Source: Lachnospiraceae bacterium
GTDB taxonomy: Bacteria; Bacillota; Clostridia; Lachnospirales; Lachnospiraceae
DNA: 5,731 bases
Assembly (NCBI GenBank): GCA_014804185.1
Contig: JAAVAG010000138.1
Coordinates: 1-5,731 of the forward strand
Direction of reading: 5' to 3'
In this document: in pieces, positions 5,143 through 5,731 of the stretch
Layout: every line of letters begins with the position of its first letter
How positions within the stretch are numbered: position 1 is the stretch's first letter
Notes under the pieces: generated by a model
Databases searched by the model: none
What the model was told of the DNA's origin: nothing
The model's input: the letters and a program-made list of their open reading frames with translations, nothing else
Position numbers and translations under genes: made by a program

Positions 5143-5731
5143 TTATTTTGTCTCGTTGACATTAAACTCAGAAATATAGTCTTTTGTCCAGTCAACGTCC
5201 TCCGGGCCGAAATACTGGATCGTACACGCCTTTCTCTTGGTGAAAAATTCCACCGCATCCGAGATCTGCGCCTTATACTGGCCTCCCATCAGCGAAGCCT
5301 TTGTTCCTCCGAAAGGCATATACGGCATGGAGGCCGGAACGCCGATATTCACGCCGATCATGCCGGAATTGGTATGAACCAGAAAATCCTGTGCCACCAC
5401 GCCGGATTCTGTAAAGATAGCGCCCCCGTTTCCGTACCGCGACTCGTTGATCAACTCAATGCCTTCTTTATAACTCTTTACCTTGATCAGAGATACAACA
5501 GGCCCGAATACTTCCTCCTGCGCAATCTCAAAATCTTTGGTGATATTTTCAATAATGGTAGGTCCCACAAAGAATCCGTTTTTGTTCCGTTCCTGCAGCT
5601 TTCCGCTGACATCCCGGCCATCCACCACCATCTTTCCGCCCTCTTTCAGCGCGCGCTCGATAAAACCGTGGATCCGTTCCACGCTGGCTTTTGAAATGAC
5701 CGGTCCCATATATACATTGGGGTCGTTGGAG
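5143..5731 (-). CDS. Aldehyde dehydrogenase family protein, methylmalonate-semialdehyde dehydrogenase-like (C-terminal part)
   Basis: The last 195 residues are visible; the N-terminus, Rossmann fold and catalytic Cys lie beyond the window edge, since the full family length is about 480-500. The frame is open to 5731. Seen in the visible part: GFFVGPTI, then EEVFGPV, whose Glu and Phe contact the NAD ribose in aldehyde dehydrogenases, then NGGAIFT and the GVNIGVPA segment followed by PFGG. The GVNxGVPAxMP stretch is characteristic of the MmsA/IolA branch, which oxidises methylmalonate or malonate semialdehyde to propionyl-CoA or acetyl-CoA with NAD and CoA and releases CO2. After PFGG the sequence (KASLMGGQYKAQ region) departs from the usual MmsA pattern, and a tail of about 25 residues follows, so the substrate could differ. 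It is co-directional with the HD-GYP gene, 58 bases away; no clear terminator is seen between them. No functional link to the downstream Bce-type module is evident. Confidence 0.9.
   Translation of the reverse strand, partial: SNDPNVYMGPVISKASVERIHGFIERALKEGGKMVVDGRDVSGKLQERNKNGFFVGPTIIENITKDFEIAQEEVFGPVVSLIKVKSYKEGIELINESRYGNGGAIFTESGVVAQDFLVHTNSGMIGVNIGVPASMPYMPFGGTKASLMGGQYKAQISDAVEFFTKRKACTIQYFGPEDVDWTKDYISEFNVNETK

Noticed and set aside
1..5731. Possible defence, mobile-element or CRISPR locus
   Set aside because: No transposase, integrase, nuclease, array of spaced repeats or terminal inverted repeats is visible. The genes fit antimicrobial-peptide sensing, signalling and metabolism.

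Overview
All recognisable genes in this window lie on the minus strand, so transcription runs from high to low coordinates. Base composition looks moderate (roughly half G+C by eye). Start sites mostly have GGAGG-type ribosome sites. The gene families are a BceRS-type two-component system with its ABC transporter, a soluble HD-GYP protein with a long helical N-terminus, and a glycine/aspartate-rich lipoprotein. Together they suggest a Firmicute of class Clostridia, most likely a Lachnospiraceae-like gut anaerobe. That taxonomic call is an inference from style and family content, not from a marker gene.

Layout in order of transcription: (1) 5731-5143, the C-terminal third of an aldehyde dehydrogenase related to methylmalonate-semialdehyde dehydrogenase, cut by the window edge. 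(2) 5084-3228, a 618-residue cytoplasmic protein with about 400 residues of helical, TPR-like sequence followed by a variant HD-GYP domain. (3) 3158-2133, a predicted lipoprotein with a DxDGNG motif and a C-terminal SH3-like domain. (4) 2124-1441, an OmpR-family response regulator. (5) 1439-426, a short BceS-like histidine kinase with two membrane helices and almost no extracellular loop. (6) a 134-base gap holding a probable regulator site and promoter. (7) 291-1, the N-terminus of an ABC transporter ATPase of the BceA/MacB type, cut by the other window edge.

Genes 3 to 7 look like one functional module. The lipoprotein, regulator and kinase genes are separated by only 8 and 1 bases. The kinase is the intramembrane-sensing type that in known Bce systems reads the state of its partner ABC transporter rather than binding a ligand itself. 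The gap before the ATPase gene contains a perfect 6-base direct repeat with 11-base periodicity, the geometry expected for a dimer of an OmpR-family regulator, followed by a good -10 box with a weak -35. This matches the known Bce plan: regulator and kinase made at a basal level, transporter induced from its own promoter when a cell-wall-active peptide is met. The lipoprotein at the head of the operon is the least ordinary part and could be an accessory surface component of the sensing or resistance unit.

The aldehyde dehydrogenase and the HD-GYP gene are co-directional with the module, but nothing in the sequence ties them to it functionally. No RNA genes, mobile elements, CRISPR arrays or convincing rho-independent terminators were seen. 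No gap longer than 300 bases lacks a gene.
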